DNA from: CAJXNP01 sp050305935 | Lineage (GTDB): Bacteria > Bacteroidota > Bacteroidia > Cytophagales > Cyclobacteriaceae | NCBI GenBank assembly: GCA_050305935.1 | Contig: JBNLGG010000025.1 | Coordinates: 1-52,280 of the forward strand | Direction: 5' to 3' | DNA length: 52,280 nucleotides | Part shown: positions 51,343 through 52,280 of the stretch, in pieces | How positions within the stretch are numbered: the first letter of the stretch is position 1 | How the letters are laid out: every line of letters starts with the position of its first letter | Notes under the pieces: generated by a model | The model's database searches: none | The model's input: the letters and a program-made list of their open reading frames with translations, nothing else | What the model was told of the DNA's origin: nothing | Position numbers and translations under genes: made by a program

Positions 51343-51926
51343 AATCCAATTGCAAAAAGGATGTTTTTCAAAATGTTTGATAAGTTGTGTAAGATCCAGC
51401 TCGGGATCATTCCCGATAAAATTTCATTACTTAATAGAAAGGAAAAAAAGGCCCCTGAAAAGTAAGTAAGTATGGCTACATTGAACCAAAAGATGGAAGT
51501 GTTTTCTATGAACACAATTTTTTCCTCTTTGTAGAACTGGTAAAATAAAAGTAAAGACAGGCATATAAATGTAGCGGCTTCAAAAGATCGACCAATTCTA
51601 TTGAAGCTATTCCACTCCAGGAGAAATGAATCGAGTAGGTAGAGGGTGATAAAAACGATTCCCAGTATCAGGATGAGTTTTTGACTTTTTAGCGTAGTGT
51701 GGAAAAATTTAAGTAAGATGATAGCCTCTATCAGTCCGTAAATATGAAGGAAGGAGTAGTTATACCCGGTGAGAACGAAGGTGGTGAACAAATCGCTGAA
51801 AAAAGAAACACCAATGGATAGGGCGATGATTCGCTCAAAATGGTTCAGTCTTTTCCAGGTAAACAGCAGCGGTACCGCCGGGGAAAAAACTGAACCATAC
51901 CAAATCACATAATCAAATAAAGTCAT
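51309..51926 (-). CDS. Multi-pass membrane protein upstream of the kinase
   Basis: 205 residues, about 6-7 hydrophobic helices (for example LILGIVFITLYLLDSFLL; FNVAILTYFSGAFFSFLL). No recognised domain. Its 3' end overlaps the kinase start, so both are translationally coupled; it could be the membrane sensor for the kinase that has no sensor domain (inference). Confidence 0.75.
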   Translation of the reverse strand: MTLFDYVIWYGSVFSPAVPLLFTWKRLNHFERIIALSIGVSFFSDLFTTFVLTGYNYSFLHIYGLIEAIILLKFFHTTLKSQKLILILGIVFITLYLLDSFLLEWNSFNRIGRSFEAATFICLSLLLFYQFYKEEKIVFIENTSIFWFNVAILTYFSGAFFSFLLSNEILSGMIPSWILHNLSNILKNILFAIGLWKANTKQITS

Positions 51927-51936
51927 CGACGATTTA

Positions 51937-52280
51937 TTAGTTACACATATTTGGGCAAGGGGAGGAGGTGTTGTAAAGAGGGGTGTCAGTTAAAAACTCT
52001 AAGGAGTCTGGGTCTATTTGATAATAATCTTTTCCGTTTCCTAGTGCTGGTACAAATACAAGGTCAATGCCTTTGTGTTTTTTAGCTTTACCGCTCACAA
52101 GATAAACCCTGACTCCTTGTATTGAATCTTCGGATGTCTGAGGGTTGATGTCGGCATTGATTACATCAAGGCTGTCTAAAAAACTTCTTAATGACTCTTT
52201 TCCAAACGCAAAGGCAAAAGGAGATATGATGGCACGCCCATTTCCGTTTCTGTTTCTGGTTTTAAATGTGTCCAGGCGGG
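51937..52280 (-). CDS. Hypothetical protein, C-terminal 114 codons, partial
   Basis: The frame is open to the window edge on the minus strand and ends at TAA (51939-51937), 10 bases before the membrane-protein ATG. Visible parts: NGRAIISPFAFAFG, SLRSFLDSLDVINADINPQ, VRVYLVSGKAKKHKGIDLVF, ending SSPCPNMCN with two cysteines. Not recognised. Its position makes it the likely first gene of the kinase operon. Confidence 0.6.
   Translation of the reverse strand, partial: RLDTFKTRNRNGNGRAIISPFAFAFGKESLRSFLDSLDVINADINPQTSEDSIQGVRVYLVSGKAKKHKGIDLVFVPALGNGKDYYQIDPDSLEFLTDTPLYNTSSPCPNMCN

Overview
This looks like chromosomal DNA from a member of the Bacteroidota, most likely a Cytophagales (Cytophagia) bacterium; I cannot name the genus. 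The clues are Bacteroidota-type promoters (a TAnnTTTG -7 box with little Shine-Dalgarno use), a Reg_prop/Y_Y_Y hybrid-type sensor kinase, a DUF2167 protein, a YfhO protein, many short lipoproteins and AT-rich spacers. The first 47 kb is ordinary core genome. The accessory part is about 47.3-49.9 kb.

Layout. 1-2.2 kb: the end of an rlmD-type 23S rRNA methyltransferase, a small hypothetical gene, acyP, deoC and a secreted basic protein. 2.2-7 kb: metG, a TPR sensor kinase, and a 53-residue lipoprotein gene in its own promoter-terminator unit. 7.2-18 kb: typA, a dienoyl-CoA-reductase-like SDR, a 1190-residue propeller sensor kinase, glgX with a HAD phosphatase, prs-rplY and tRNA-Gln. 18.2-28.5 kb: one long minus-strand surface-polysaccharide operon (YfhO, GT2, a GNGPSL-type putative transferase, acyltransferase, SpsF-like cytidylyltransferase, short NeuB-like synthase, methyltransferase, a GT2-cytidylyltransferase fusion and a flippase). 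It has the look of a nonulosonic (sialic-like) acid decoration locus. 28.6-34.2 kb: DUF2167 protein, small membrane protein, an alkyltransferase-like protein, pth, ribE, a kinase-fold protein, a GT28-like glycosyltransferase and an ACP. 34.2-37.3 kb: an NtrB/NtrC-type pair whose upstream region carries a sigma-54-like promoter and helically phased repeats. 37.3-46.4 kb: lpxH, ftsH-rsfS, birA, ahcY, sppA, folK and a lipoprotein, with a terminator-ended stretch after ahcY that may be a small RNA.

47.3-49.9 kb is a decayed accessory island. It holds a frameshifted C-terminal fragment of a polymorphic-toxin-like metalloprotease (HEFGH), a downstream lipoprotein and a truncated small ORF, a lone IS3-type OrfA, a GC-rich block, short direct repeats and REP-like hairpins. 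49.9 kb to the end: a LuxR-type response regulator, its HisKA_3 kinase and a multi-pass membrane protein whose reading frames overlap, then a partial gene running off the window.

How the genes work together. Most cell-envelope functions (lpxH, ftsH, sppA, flippase operon, lipoproteins) and sensing functions (four histidine kinases, two with response regulators) are housekeeping. The parts most worth follow-up are the nonulosonate-type operon, the candidate RNA after ahcY, the ntrC upstream region and the repeat-rich island.
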